From positions 121,607 through 185,606 of the forward strand of contig ML976676.1 in assembly GCA_010015655.1 (NCBI GenBank): DNA of 64,000 bases, written 5' to 3'. The notes under the pieces were generated by a model. It was not told the origin of the DNA and made no database searches. It was given only the letters and a program-made list of their open reading frames with translations. The position numbers and the translations under genes were made by a program. Origin of the DNA: Bimuria novae-zelandiae CBS 107.79 (taxonomy: Eukaryota; Ascomycota; Dothideomycetes; Pleosporales; Didymosphaeriaceae). Below, piece by piece: positions 1-9,936 of this stretch (its first letter is position 1; the number at the start of each line of letters is the position of its first letter).

Positions 1-3000
1 GAGCGCGGGAGAGTCGTTGATGCCGTCGCCGACCATGCCAACAACCTTACCGCGAGCCTGCAGGTCGGCGATAATGGCTTTCTTGTCGGCGGGTTTGGCG
101 GAAGCGTGCACGTCTTCGGGATCGATGCCGACTTGAGAAGCAACGACCAGGGCAGAAGATGAGGTGTCGCCCGTGACGATAGATGCAGTCATGCCGAGGC
201 GGCGGAGGGCGAGGACGGCGGCACGGGCGGAAGGTTTGATGGTGTCGGAGAGAGATAGCGTGCCGGTGTAGGTCTTGTCGATTGCTGTGTGAATAGTCGT
301 GATGCCGGCGGAGCGGGTCTGGGTGCCCGCTCTTGGGTTTGAAGAACGTGTAGTCGCAGGCGTGAGAGGCTCCTCTACAAAGTCGGGAACGTTGATTCCC
401 TCGGAAAGGAGGTACTCAGCGTTACCAATGAAGACACGGTATCGGGTGCGCTCGCGCGACAGAGCCGCTTCTACGTTCGCGGTGATACCTTTGCCGACGA
501 CGGCCTCAAAGTCACCCACAGAGCCGTCGAGATGACCTTCTGGACTAAGCCGGAGGTGCTCCTTTGCGGAACTGACGATAGCTTTGGCAGTGGGATGCTC
601 AGAGCCCATCTCTGCAAGGCCGATGAGAGTCCACCAGAGGTTCTTCTTTGCATCCGTGCCCCACTCGCCATGAATTTTAGCCTTCGACACGCTCATCTTC
701 CCAACGGTAAGCGTTCCAGTCTTGTCAAAGACGATGTGATTGACCTTGGTAGCAGTCTCCAGAGCAGCACCACCTTTGACGAGGATGCCCTGCTCAGCGC
801 CCACACCAGTACCGACCATGACGGCAGTCGGGGTAGCTAAGCCTAAAGCGCAAGGACAAGCGAAAACAATGACGGCAATGCAGAGCTTGACGCAAACCAT
901 AAGCTTTCCACCACTGGCATGGTCGAGGAAGACTTTGGGTGGGTAAGGAAGGACATGGCTGAGTACCATCCAGGCGACGAACGTGGCAAGGCCAAGAGTG
1001 ATGATGATCGGAACGAAGTATCCAGCCACCGTGTCGACTAGACGCTGAATGGGAGCGCGGCTTGTCTGGGCTTCTTGTACAAGACGGACAATCTGGCTAA
1101 GTTGAGTGTCGCGTCCAGCCCGAGTAACAACAAAGTCCAATCTTCCAGCGCCGTTGACAGTACCTGCCATGAGCAGAGTGCCCTTCTTTTTGAGAATTGG
1201 GATCGCTTCACCAGTGACCATGCTTTCGTCGACATAAGACTCCCCAAGAGTGACAGTGCCATCGGCCGGAATCTTATCACCAGGTCGAAGGATTACCACA
1301 TCGCCAACTTCAATAAGCTCTGTAGCAATGACCTTCTCCTCTATAGCATTGCCTTCCTTGGACTGACGTGAATCCTTTTCGTCGGCGACGTCCCACCCTT
1401 CGGCAGCTTTGGCAGCCGCGATGGGATCAGCGTAGATAGTAGCCATAGATGGCGCCAAAGACATGAGATTTGACAAAGCTTTGGATGTCTGACCCTTTGC
1501 CTTGTTCTCGAGATAGCGGCCAATTGATATGAATGTGATCAGCATGGTGCTAGTGTCGAACAAGGTGGTAGGCTTTGAATGCGGCGCTACGAGCAGTGAC
1601 ACAAGCATCGAGGCGCAGCTAAAGAAGAAAGCAGCCGAGGTTCCCAAAACAACTAAGACATCCATGGTAGGTGAACCATGGCTGAGCGACTTGTATGCCG
1701 ATACGTAGAACCGCTTGCCGATTCCGAACTGAACAGGAATGGTGAGAGCGAGACAAACTAGATCCCCAAGATAGACACCGGCCGTGATACGGAAGCTTCC
1801 GTAGTCGAGGAATGGCAGAAACATAGGGAACAGCATGCTCGTTAAGAAGACTGGTACCGCAAAGCACGCGGAGACCCTGACCGCTCGCTTCCACTCCATG
1901 ATCTCCTTGGTCTTCGCTAGTGATTCCAGTTGGGCGTTGTTGTCGTCAGAATCGGAAACAATAGCATTGTAGCCAGCACTTTCGATGGTTTCGACCGTTG
2001 CTCGCAAGCCAATGCTTTGCGGATCCCGTTGAATGACTGCTCGTGAGGTGCTGAAGTTGATTGATGCCGATTTAACACCGGGCTGTTTCCGGAGCAAGGC
2101 TTTTAGCTCCTCTGCTGCTTTCTGATTTGGTAACCCGTAGATCTTGAGATGTATAGGACCTTCGTTCGCTGAGCCTTGCTGTACACTTCCATCGACAGAC
2201 GACAGCACCCTTGCATCAAAACCTCTGTCCTCTATTATTTCGACTATTTGCTCAGCCGTAAGCTTGGCGGGATCGTGGACTAACACGGCGCGATTTGCCA
2301 GTAAGCTAATATTGAACTGGTAAACACCCTCGACATCTTTAAAACCGCTCTCGATCGCAGACGTGCAGGCGCCACAGGTCATGCCTTCAACATCGACAGT
2401 GGTAGTCAAAGTCTTGGATTTCTTCTCTTTCTTACTCCGTGGTCGGTCAGTAACTTGAGCTACCGTGTCCAACACCTTCGCATCGAAGCCTGCGTCTTCA
2501 ATCGTCTCGGCTAATGTTTCTGGAGATATTACTTTCGTGTCGTGTTCGATTACGGCGCGCTCGGAGAGTAACGATATGCTGAAGTGCTTGATGCCCGCGA
2601 CGTCCTTGAATGCACCCTCCACTGCCGATGTACATGCCCCACATGTCATGCCTTCCACTGACAGCGTTGTAGTCGCAATTGACGATACCTCCGGCTCATC
2701 CTCTTCTTCCGAATCACTCAAGAAGTCGTCTGGTGCAGCTAGTGGAACATCTGAGGAGAGAACCTCAGCGTCGAACCCTCGGTCTTCTATTATCTCTCTC
2801 ACTTCGTCGGTCGATATGACTTCTGGGTCGTGTTGTACCACCGCGCGCTCCATGACCAGACTGACAGAGACACTGCCCACTCCATTCACGCCCTGGAAGC
2901 CTGACTCCACTGAAGACGTGCATGCGCCGCATGTCATGCCCCCGACCTTCAGTGTTGTAGTCGCCATGTGCGCCGTTGCGCCGTTTCCGGCGTTCGCGGA

Positions 3001-3009
3001 GGGTGCCAT
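1..3009 (-). CDS. Copper-transporting P1B-type ATPase (CCC2/ATP7-like), C-terminus cut by window edge
   Basis: Pumps Cu(+) across a post-Golgi membrane to load secreted cuproenzymes in CCC2/ATP7 relatives (family knowledge). The reading frame is open for 1003 codons with no intron, starting at ATG 3009; a second in-frame ATG lies 14 codons later. Three N-terminal heavy-metal domains each carry GMTCGACTS (near 2930, 2640 and 2380). A fourth HMA-like fold near 2130 lacks the CxxC. Downstream are eight-helix P-type ATPase segments, the actuator TGE, the metal-translocating CPC at about residues 718-720, the phosphorylation loop DKTGT at about 762-766, an SEHP nucleotide-binding motif, and finally the hinge GDGINDSPAL at the window edge. 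Only the last helices and the tail (about 100-150 residues) lie outside. Secretory-pathway copper loading is inferred from the family. Confidence 0.95.
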   Translation of the reverse strand, partial: MAPSANAGNGATAHMATTTLKVGGMTCGACTSSVESGFQGVNGVGSVSVSLVMERAVVQHDPEVISTDEVREIIEDRGFDAEVLSSDVPLAAPDDFLSDSEEEDEPEVSSIATTTLSVEGMTCGACTSAVEGAFKDVAGIKHFSISLLSERAVIEHDTKVISPETLAETIEDAGFDAKVLDTVAQVTDRPRSKKEKKSKTLTTTVDVEGMTCGACTSAIESGFKDVEGVYQFNISLLANRAVLVHDPAKLTAEQIVEIIEDRGFDARVLSSVDGSVQQGSANEGPIHLKIYGLPNQKAAEELKALLRKQPGVKSASINFSTSRAVIQRDPQSIGLRATVETIESAGYNAIVSDSDDNNAQLESLAKTKEIMEWKRAVRVSACFAVPVFLTSMLFPMFLPFLDYGSFRITAGVYLGDLVCLALTIPVQFGIGKRFYVSAYKSLSHGSPTMDVLVVLGTSAAFFFSCASMLVSLLVAPHSKPTTLFDTSTMLITFISIGRYLENKAKGQTSKALSNLMSLAPSMATIYADPIAAAKAAEGWDVADEKDSRQSKEGNAIEEKVIATELIEVGDVVILRPGDKIPADGTVTLGESYVDESMVTGEAIPILKKKGTLLMAGTVNGAGRLDFVVTRAGRDTQLSQIVRLVQEAQTSRAPIQRLVDTVAGYFVPIIITLGLATFVAWMVLSHVLPYPPKVFLDHASGGKLMVCVKLCIAVIVFACPCALGLATPTAVMVGTGVGAEQGILVKGGAALETATKVNHIVFDKTGTLTVGKMSVSKAKIHGEWGTDAKKNLWWTLIGLAEMGSEHPTAKAIVSSAKEHLRLSPEGHLDGSVGDFEAVVGKGITANVEAALSRERTRYRVFIGNAEYLLSEGINVPDFVEEPLTPATTRSSNPRAGTQTRSAGITTIHTAIDKTYTGTLSLSDTIKPSARAAVLALRRLGMTASIVTGDTSSSALVVASQVGIDPEDVHASAKPADKKAIIADLQARGKVVGMVGDGINDSPAL

Positions 3010-3840
3010 TATGTGCAGAGAATATCAAATATTATCGCGAAGAAGTGATGTAGAGATTGTTCCGGCAGATCCCGCGGTGTGTCAGCGGCGGGAAGAATGC
3101 GGCGGGCCTCGAGAGGCGGTCGTCGAAGGGGGCGGCGGGCGAGACGTGCTACCGCATGCAGCAATATCGGTTGGGTTGTAAAGTACCGAGGTGACAATAT
3201 ATCGGGGTCCGCTCACGTCGGCAGATGTAGTAGAAGGCCAGCCTTCGTACAATAATGCCAGATGTCTTGAACAATACCCTGCGGCGGAAGCTGGAGGTCC
3301 GATCTGCAGCCACAAATGGCGGTCTGTCGAGGGTTGGTTCGCTTGCTAGAGTGCTGATAGGCGGCGTTGGACTGAGGGATTCGGGCTTACGCCACCTGCT
3401 GATGGATGCTTGGAAATGGTCACTACCTCGCTTTTGAACAGGACCCGCGCTCACAGAGCGATGGAGAGGGGAAGAGAAAAAGATACCTGAGAAGAATTAA
3501 TGTTATTAGGATGCGAATCAGTCGTTTCGCTTCGCGGTAGGACTTTGTTTCAGACTTGGCACTCCACTGAAACGCGGTGAACTACAGGCGGTTTGATATT
3601 TGACATGCGACCGGACTAGCTCCGCACCTGGTCGCTTGCGCACTCTATTTTCTAGATACGCAGTATTAATCTTCTAAAAGGTCTCCTTGTTCTATGTAGG
3701 ATCTAGTGGACGCTTGCTTATTGATTCTTCCATAAGCAAGTACAGTGACGAACGAATACGAAGCGAGTGCCATACGAGTGGACCTGCGCGTGACAGCACC
3801 TCTTCACGGTAAAGCATCCAAAAATTGATCTAAATAGTGA
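3010..3840. other. Intergenic region upstream of the copper ATPase
   Basis: About 830 bp without a convincing gene. The first 250 bp must contain the divergent ATPase promoter; short open frames here overlap on both strands and show no motif. Base composition is normal and not RIP-like until the transposon starts at 3843. Confidence 0.6.
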
Positions 3841-3842
3841 TA

Positions 3843-5678
3843 ACGTGTTCCACCAGTCACCGACCGCCACCAGTCATCGGCCACCCCACCTAAAATTAGT
3901 GCATCTCAGCGCGCGATTCCTCTACATCTATATAATTAAATTAAATAAGGTTTTAAGAAAAGCTAAATTAAATAGATTTATATTAACGCCTATTATAGTC
4001 TTATATATAATAATTATTATACGTTAGTAGTGCTTGCGTTTATATACTAGTAGCTCCTCTTAGCTTACTTTATTAGGTACTTATTTTAATTTTTATAATT
4101 AGCCTTTAACCTTCCTTAGCCTATAACACCTTTTTATAAATAATATACTATTTATACTATTATTACTTGCGCTTTTAGCGTTTATTAAAAGCTTATAGCT
4201 TAGTATTTTTCTTTACTAAGGTTAATGCTAAATGCATAGCTAGATAATAGTTTTTAATAAGTTAAGTAATAGCTTAACTAGATAGGCTATAAAGCTAATA
4301 ATTAATTAATTTTTATATAAATTAAGTTTAGTATTTTAATTAACTATTATACGCGGCGTTTTAGCGATTTAGATAGCTTTATTACTAGCTATAACTAGTA
4401 GAGGTAACGTCTTAATAATAATATTAAGACTTAATAAGACGCGCTCTAGCTTATATAGGATTATGGTTATTACTTAAAATTTACTCTAGATATTCTTTAC
4501 TATAAATATAGTCTAGCGTACGCGTAGAGATATATATATAAGAACTCCTTCTTATTAATATAGAAAACTTCTTGCTAGGCGAGCTATCTAATCTTATAAC
4601 TATATATAGACTTAAGAGCGGAGTAGCAGGCAATATTAAGAGGCTAGAGGAAGTGTAATATATAAGCTAGTATATAAATACTAATAATCTTATTATCTAT
4701 ATAATACTATTTAAATTTAGGAGTACCGTGTCTACTATGCCTATCTATCATTAAGAGTCTATATACTTTAGTTATATAAGACTATATATATCTATTAAAG
4801 TACTTTAGTTACTTAAGACCTAGCTTATCTATTATCTAGTTATTATTAAAGACTACTATTACCTAGTTAGGTAGGAGATTGCGATACTAGCTAGCTTAAT
4901 AAAACTTATTAAATAAAAATTAAGAATAGTAGTAGACTTTATCTTAACGCGTTAATAGACTTAATTATAATAATTTACTTATAATTATTAAACTAGATAT
5001 TAATAGCTTAACTAATAATATTAGAGCTAGTAATAACTTTTAATATACTAGCTATACCTATCTTAAAGCTAGTTTTATTAAAGTTATATATATTTTTATT
5101 AAGTAGCTTATATCTCTAGCGCGTCTCCTCTACTAGCTTAAACCACGCGCCAATCTTAACAGGATCCTTACATTTAGCGCGTTGTGAGTGGAACTTCCTA
5201 TTCTACTTTATCTAGAGTTCTAGTTAGATCTGGATCCAGCGCGATGGCCAGTTCTTGCTAACTAGTTATAGGAGGTAGATTAGAGCTACGGGCGGTAAGC
5301 AGAACGTCTACTATTTATTATACATTAATAATATACAGTGGAAAACCTCGTTAATTAAGGTCTAGGATCTACTAAACAAGGGCCTGCTCCTCTATAGGTA
5401 GTAGCTTTCGTTTGCTGGCGTTGGCAGTAGCTTGTGGTAGGCCACCTATAAGGCGACGACGGAGCGTAGTACGAGGAGTATTATAGAGGAATAAGGCTCT
5501 TTAAATAGGTAAATTATTATCTTTTTAGATCGCATTAATGGCTAGTGAAAGTCTACCTTCCTTATAAGATTCTATAGGTCTTGTTATTGGTGCCATGGTT
5601 GACTGAAGATGCTGTGGTGCGCTGATTTTGGATGGGGTGGCCGATGACTGGTGGCGGCCGGTGACTGGTGGAACACGT
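3843..5678 (-). mobile_element. Fot1/pogo-family DNA transposon 'C', RIP-degraded, with TA target duplication
   Basis: The ends are terminal inverted repeats of about 45 bp with one mismatch (3843-3887 and 5634-5678), both starting ACGTGTTCCACCAGTC. They are flanked by TA at 3841-3842 and 5679-5680. Similarity continues, degraded, to about 65 bp. The repeat contains two near-copies of CCACCAGTCAYCGRCC. The length of 1836 bp is normal for Fot1 elements. The interior is very TA-rich and full of stops, as expected after RIP. The transposase is on the minus strand. Confidence 0.9.
4100..5600 (-). pseudogene. Fot1/pogo transposase remnant of element C
   Basis: Reading the minus strand from about 5600 gives a pogo-like N-terminus: RTTLRRRLIGG, KRKLLPIEEQALV and RGFPLYI are recognisable in one frame, then a helix-turn-helix-like stretch. 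It passes into heavily decayed sequence with many TAG/TAA codons at expected Gln and Trp positions. Frames shift in places. The C-terminal half near 4100-4700 is recognisable mainly by nucleotide similarity to the neighbouring element D (shared block near 4101-4160 and 6584-6640). No function remains. Boundaries are approximate. Confidence 0.75.
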
Positions 5679-5898
5679 TATAACCTGTTCCACCAGTCAG
5701 TGGGACGCACTAGTCGGTGGGACGCACTAGTCAGTGGGACACCCCACCAAAACTAACGCGGCTTTCTGCACGATAGCTTAATAATATAATAATTAAATTT
5801 AATATAAAAAGATTAATATAATAGCTATAATCTCTAGGTACACTAAGTCCTTCTATAGTCTTGCTTATGGCAGTTACTACATGTAGGTGGTGCTTGTA

Positions 5899-6095
5899 CT
5901 GTGGTATCCGGCGAAAGTAGTGTCAGTGGAGCTGTGGCGCTGCGTCTTGAAACATAGACATATGGCTGGATAGGAGTGCGAGAGCCAATCAATTCTGCTT
6001 ATTCATAAGTAGCAACCAATAGGTACCCTTTTATACGTACAGACACACGCACAGACCTTCGTCTCCACCGACACTACTTTCGCCGGATACCACAG
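5899..6095. mobile_element. 197-bp MITE with 32-bp inverted repeats and TA duplication
   Basis: The terminal inverted repeats (5899-5930 and 6064-6095) start CTGTGGTATCCGGCGAAAGT and differ at one base. TA flanks both sides (5897-5898 and 6096-6097). The interior has no coding capacity. Size, TA target and inverted ends fit a miniature relative of a Tc1/mariner or pogo transposon. It sits inside the transposase remnant of element D, so it is younger than D. Confidence 0.9.
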
Positions 6096-6103
6096 TAGTC
6101 GTC

Positions 6104-6526
6104 TGTTAGGATCTGAAGATCCAGGGAAGGCTGTGCCGGTTTTGTATCTAATCCCTCATGTCATTCGCCAGGAATGACGGGTCATTGGCGACTACGCCGC
6201 AAAGCGCTAAGTCATGTAACTGCTCTCCAAAGAGCGCTCGCCAGAGAGCGTTCTGCAAAGAGCGCTCGCCAACGAGCAGAAACAAACCACGTATATAGGA
6301 ACGCTAAGTATGGCCATTCCATACTCGTGTTTAACCTGTTTAACAATCTATTGTTTAGATTTACTTAGGCGTTTGTTAATTTAATTATGCTATACATACC
6401 TTTAATACTAATACCTTATTAATAAGCGTAAGCTATTAATATTAATCTTGCCTATATTACTAACGCGCTTGCCTAAGAACTAACCCTAAGCCTCCTTTAA
6501 GATTAGCTATCCTAAAGGACTTAACA
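6104..6526 (+). mobile_element. Solo LTR of a Ty3/gypsy element with 5-bp target duplication
   Basis: Begins TGTTAGGATCTG and ends GGACTTAACA, with perfect 5-bp duplications TCGTC on both sides (6099-6103 and 6527-6531). The second half, from CGTGTTTAACCTGTTT onward, matches the LTRs of the two Ty3/gypsy elements further right. The first half is unrelated and carries repeated AGAGCGCTCGCCA units. A TATA-like TATATAGGAAC sits between the halves. No internal region remains, so this is the product of LTR-LTR recombination. Confidence 0.92.
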
Positions 6527-6539
6527 TCGTCCTGCATGG

Positions 6540-7395
6540 TCCTCCTACTCTATCTGTTAGAGTACTCTTCTAGCCTTTATAGCTAGCCTTTAACCTTCCT
6601 TAGCCTATAGAGCCCCTTTAAAGGTAATATACTATTTACGTCTATTTTATTTTTATTTATAATAATAATTAGTAGCTTATACTTTTTTAACTTCCTCTAC
6701 TAAGATAGTTACTAAGTTTATTATAAACTAATAGTCTTTAATAAGCTATATAATAGCTTAGCTTATAGGGCTCTAAAATTATTACTATAAATAATTACGT
6801 ATAAGCCTAGCCTACTACTTAACCTAAGTAGTAGTGTAAGGCGTCTTAACTATCTATGCTGCCTTAGCGCCTGCTGCTATCCCTGGTGGTGACGGTGTCC
6901 TGACTACAGTCAGGCATGAGAGGACCCGATCTGGACAGGAAAGCAGCAGCCCTGTCGCTCGAAAGCCAGCCTTGATGTTCTGCTCTGTGAAGACAACCCT
7001 ACGTACGCGTGGGTAGATTGATAGGAACTCCTCCTTATCTACATGGTAGATACCTTGTCGGGCAAGCTCAGCAACCTCATGTCTGTACGCTGTCTTAACA
7101 GGTGAGAAATAGCTAATATCTAGAGGCTGTAAGAGATGGCTCGTATAGGCAGGCATGTAGAGACTAATAATCCTATATATCTTATAGTACTAATTAAACT
7201 TAAGGATAGCGTGGCTACTATAACTATTTAGGATAAGTAGCTACTAGGTACCTACTATATAAAACTCTATATACTAATTAAAGTGCTCTAGCTAAGCAAG
7301 CCTAAGGTTATTTATTATTTAGCTATTATTACTAATAGCTAGTACCTAGCTTTAATTATTATAACGTAGTCTCGATTGCCTAGCTATATATGTAA
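6540..7395 (-). pseudogene. Fot1/pogo transposase C-terminal half of element D
   Basis: On the minus strand the frame gives a decayed DDE domain followed by MPAYTSHLLQPLDISYFSPV, the pogo/Fot1 signature containing the third catalytic Asp. A 100-codon stop-free stretch at 6854-7156 follows. The segment from 7395 to 7160 carries about ten stops, and LLILNSYSSH replaces the expected LLILDGHSSH, so the second catalytic Asp is now Asn. About 6845-7156 is GC-balanced, unlike both flanks. Not functional. Confidence 0.85.
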
Positions 7396-7645
7396 TTACT
7401 AAAGACTGTAGCGTGACTGTAAGGGCCCTTTAAATGGCGACGGCTAAGGTTCGCAATACAGCCCACGTGCACTTTACTCATATTTGACTAAGCTATCGAT
7501 AATAGAAGTCTTGGCAAACAGCTGCCTGTGTACTGCCATTCACGCCCCCACCACAGCTCTCGTTTAGCTCCACTTACGCGTCCTACACACGTCTTAGTTC
7601 TCTCAATCAAACCATACCAATACCTGAGACTTCAGTACAATCACC

Positions 7646-8510
7646 ATGGAGCAAACTAAAGCACTAAACGCGCTCGAGCCCTTCCTCGCCCTCAGCAAGA
7701 CAGCAACCTCCCCCCGAGCAGCAAGTGACCTCGTCACCCAAGCTACCTCCGCACCAAATACCTTCGTCTTCGCCGAGCTCCTCCAAACACCGAACATCCA
7801 GAAGCTTCGAGAGTCGTTAGACTACGCATCACACCTCACACTGCTAGAGATATTCGCCTGGGGCACTTGGGAGGACTACAAGGGTGCGTTACCAACCGAT
7901 GGTGCAAGGGAACAGGACACTGACAAGACCAGAACACAATGATCTCCCGAAACTCTCAGAGAAGCAACATGAGAAGTTGTTAATGCTGAGCTTACTGCCC
8001 CTGGCGCGCTCCCACTCTACGCTCACATACCCCGCCCTCCGCTCCGCACTCGACCTCCCCACCATCCGTGCTTTAGAACAGCTTCTCACCACCGCCATCT
8101 ACGCCGGCCTGCTCTCTGCTACCCTTGATCCCGCTCACTCGATCGTCTCGGTTACTAGCGTCGCACCGCTTCGCGACCTTACGCCCGGCTCCCTACCCGC
8201 GCTCCAAGCTACGCTATCTTCGTGGTCGAACCGATGTGACTCCGCACTTGAAGATCTCGAAGCCCGCATTGCAGAGGTGCGCAAGGCGGCTGTGCATCGT
8301 GAGATGCTGAGGCGGAAGAAAGAGCGCGCGATGGAAGTCATGCTGCAGCTAAGTGACGACAAGGGAAAAGGTGGACAACGGAGGGATGAGGGCTATGATG
8401 ATGCAATGGACGTGGACGAACAGGGTGGCAGTGGGACTGGAAGGCAATTGCGGGGCACTAAGAGGGGCTTTGCCGGCGGGTTCTCAGGGCTGGGTAAGAG
8501 GCTTGGTTGA
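7646..8510 (+). CDS. COP9 signalosome subunit 7 (CSN7-like, PCI domain)
   Basis: A subunit of the nuclear complex that removes NEDD8 from cullins (family knowledge). Two exons, 7646-7883 and 7933-8510, joined through a 49-bp intron with GTGCGT donor and a CTGAC branch point, give 271 codons in frame. The N-terminus (ALEPFLALSK, ATSAPNTFVFAELL) and the segment LTLLEIFAWGTWEDY are typical of fungal CSN7/CsnG. Residues about 85-160 form the winged-helix part of the PCI domain (LTYPALRSALDLPTIRALEQ). A charged helix and an RG/GF-rich tail end it. The degraded transposon D stops about 250 bp upstream, so little promoter space remains. Start chosen by homology-like N-terminus and context. Confidence 0.88.
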
Positions 8511-9108
8511 GAGCCACGGTCTGAGCATGACACTGAGCACACATGGCTGACATGTGTCTGGTGATAGACTTCTGAGTACTGGGTGGTGTAGGCCATGTCG
8601 TCGCGCCTCGAGTTCGAGAGAGATCGACCACACTGGAGCAGTTGGGGCGATGAGGGGACCGATTTCACGAAGGAATGCATTCGTCGGCGTTATATTATAG
8701 ACTTCCAACTGGTAATGTTGCAAGCAAGCGGTCACAGGCACCGCAATACGGACATCATGAATAACAGAGCTCGATTGAACCATGTCCTCATTATAACTAT
8801 GCCTATGCGTCCCAAATGCTAAAAGGCTATCATGTGCCGAAGCAGAAATTTATGCTGTCCTGTTGCTTGCCTCCGAAAAGTAACAATGTGCCCCTTCCCA
8901 GGGGATATAACCAAAACCCTACTGGTCCAAGAACGCCGTTGTACGCCATGCAGTGCAGCGGGGAACAGAAGTGTCGTGTGAGACGCGGACAGTGGTGATG
9001 TGAGATGGGCGTCCGGAAGGACGGCGGCGAACAGTTTCGAAGGAGCAAGTCGGGGTATTGTATCGAAAACTGGCAACAAAATCGCGTGTGACTAGACACT
9101 CAACAAGC
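8511..9108. other. Intergenic, converging gene ends
   Basis: About 600 bp between two convergent genes. Short overlapping open frames on both strands show no motif; presumably 3' untranslated regions and terminators. Confidence 0.5.
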
Positions 9109-9936
9109 TCAAGCCGGTGCCGCAGAAGGGTACGGCTGCGTGGGCGCTGAAGGGCCCTCAGACTGATTCGCTCTCGCGAGCTCGCCCGCCATGGAGCGCA
9201 ACACCTCCCTCGTAGCCTCGACATTGAGCTCACCCCGCTCCTGCGCATCCTTCAGATACTGCTCCCACTCCGGGTCCATGGGTGCGTCCTGCCCCTGTTC
9301 CCGCAGCGCCGCCGCCTGCATGAGCCGCTGATTGAGTGCAAACCCGACGCTCTCATCCAGCACCTGCTCGTCCTCGTCGTCCTCGTCCTCGTCGTCGCTC
9401 GAATCCTGCATCTCCGTATCCGCATGGCGCTCCGGCTGCGTCACTGCCGTCGACGCAGGTACCTCTTCGATCTCAACCTCGATGTCCGTCTTCACGTTGA
9501 TGCCGTGCTTGCCCCGCGTGAGGGACGCCGTCGTCCGTCTCCGATCGACCCACTCGCTGATCTCCATGCCCGTTGTATCCCGCACTTTGACGCCCTCGTC
9601 GCGCTCGTATCGCTCCCGCGCCCACAGCGTACCTTCCCACCGGCAGAAGCCCTGGATCTCGCTGTCCGTCAGGCCCAGGCGGTCGAACGCGTCGAACAGC
9701 TTTCGGTGGTGCGGGAAGCGGCCGAGGCGCTTGCGGTGCGGGGCGTATGCGTAGTTGAGCCCGGGATACCGCGCTTCGATTGTGTCGAGGGAGCCGTAGA
9801 AGGTTGCGGTTTCGATGCGGACTTCGCCGACGAGATTCTTGGAGAGGTGCGCGGAGAAGGAGGGCGGGTCGTTGGGGGAGGGGTTGGGGAAGAGCGCGTT
9901 GTAGACGAGCACGGAGATGGGATTTTTCCTGTGCAT
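9109..9936 (-). CDS. Conserved-looking hypothetical protein, 275 aa
   Basis: I do not recognise the family. The single-exon frame begins MHRKNPISVLVYNALFPNP and has the regular composition of a real gene. Residues about 1-130 look folded, with basic and aromatic positions (HRKRLGRFPHHRKLFDAFDRLGL, then GFCRWEGTLWARERYER). Residues about 165-200 form a very acidic run (DSSDDEDEDDEDEQVLDES). The tail is helical and charged. No signal peptide or membrane segment is visible. A nuclear or chromatin-associated role would fit the acidic tract but is only a guess. Confidence 0.7.
   Translation of the reverse strand: MHRKNPISVLVYNALFPNPSPNDPPSFSAHLSKNLVGEVRIETATFYGSLDTIEARYPGLNYAYAPHRKRLGRFPHHRKLFDAFDRLGLTDSEIQGFCRWEGTLWARERYERDEGVKVRDTTGMEISEWVDRRRTTASLTRGKHGINVKTDIEVEIEEVPASTAVTQPERHADTEMQDSSDDEDEDDEDEQVLDESVGFALNQRLMQAAALREQGQDAPMDPEWEQYLKDAQERGELNVEATREVLRSMAGELARANQSEGPSAPTQPYPSAAPA

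Larger units (their letters stand above)
5683..7395 (-). mobile_element. Fot1/pogo transposon 'D', related to C, truncated on the right
   Basis: The left end begins at 5683 (ACCTGTTCCACCAGTC) after TA, immediately beyond element C and in the same orientation. Its terminal region holds three near-copies of a GTGGGACGCACTAGTC unit. No matching right inverted repeat was found; similarity to transposase stops near 7395, about 250 bp before the next gene's start codon. The element contains a MITE (5899-6095) and a solo LTR (6104-6526). Removing both leaves about 1.1 kb, so the 5' part of the transposase is missing. Confidence 0.8.

Noticed and set aside
3149..3454. Minus-strand frame upstream of the copper ATPase
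   Set aside because: Overlaps several equally long frames on both strands in promoter DNA; no motif.
5683..7600. Right inverted repeat for element D
   Set aside because: No reverse complement of its GTGGGACGCACTAGTC units is found to the right, so D is called truncated.
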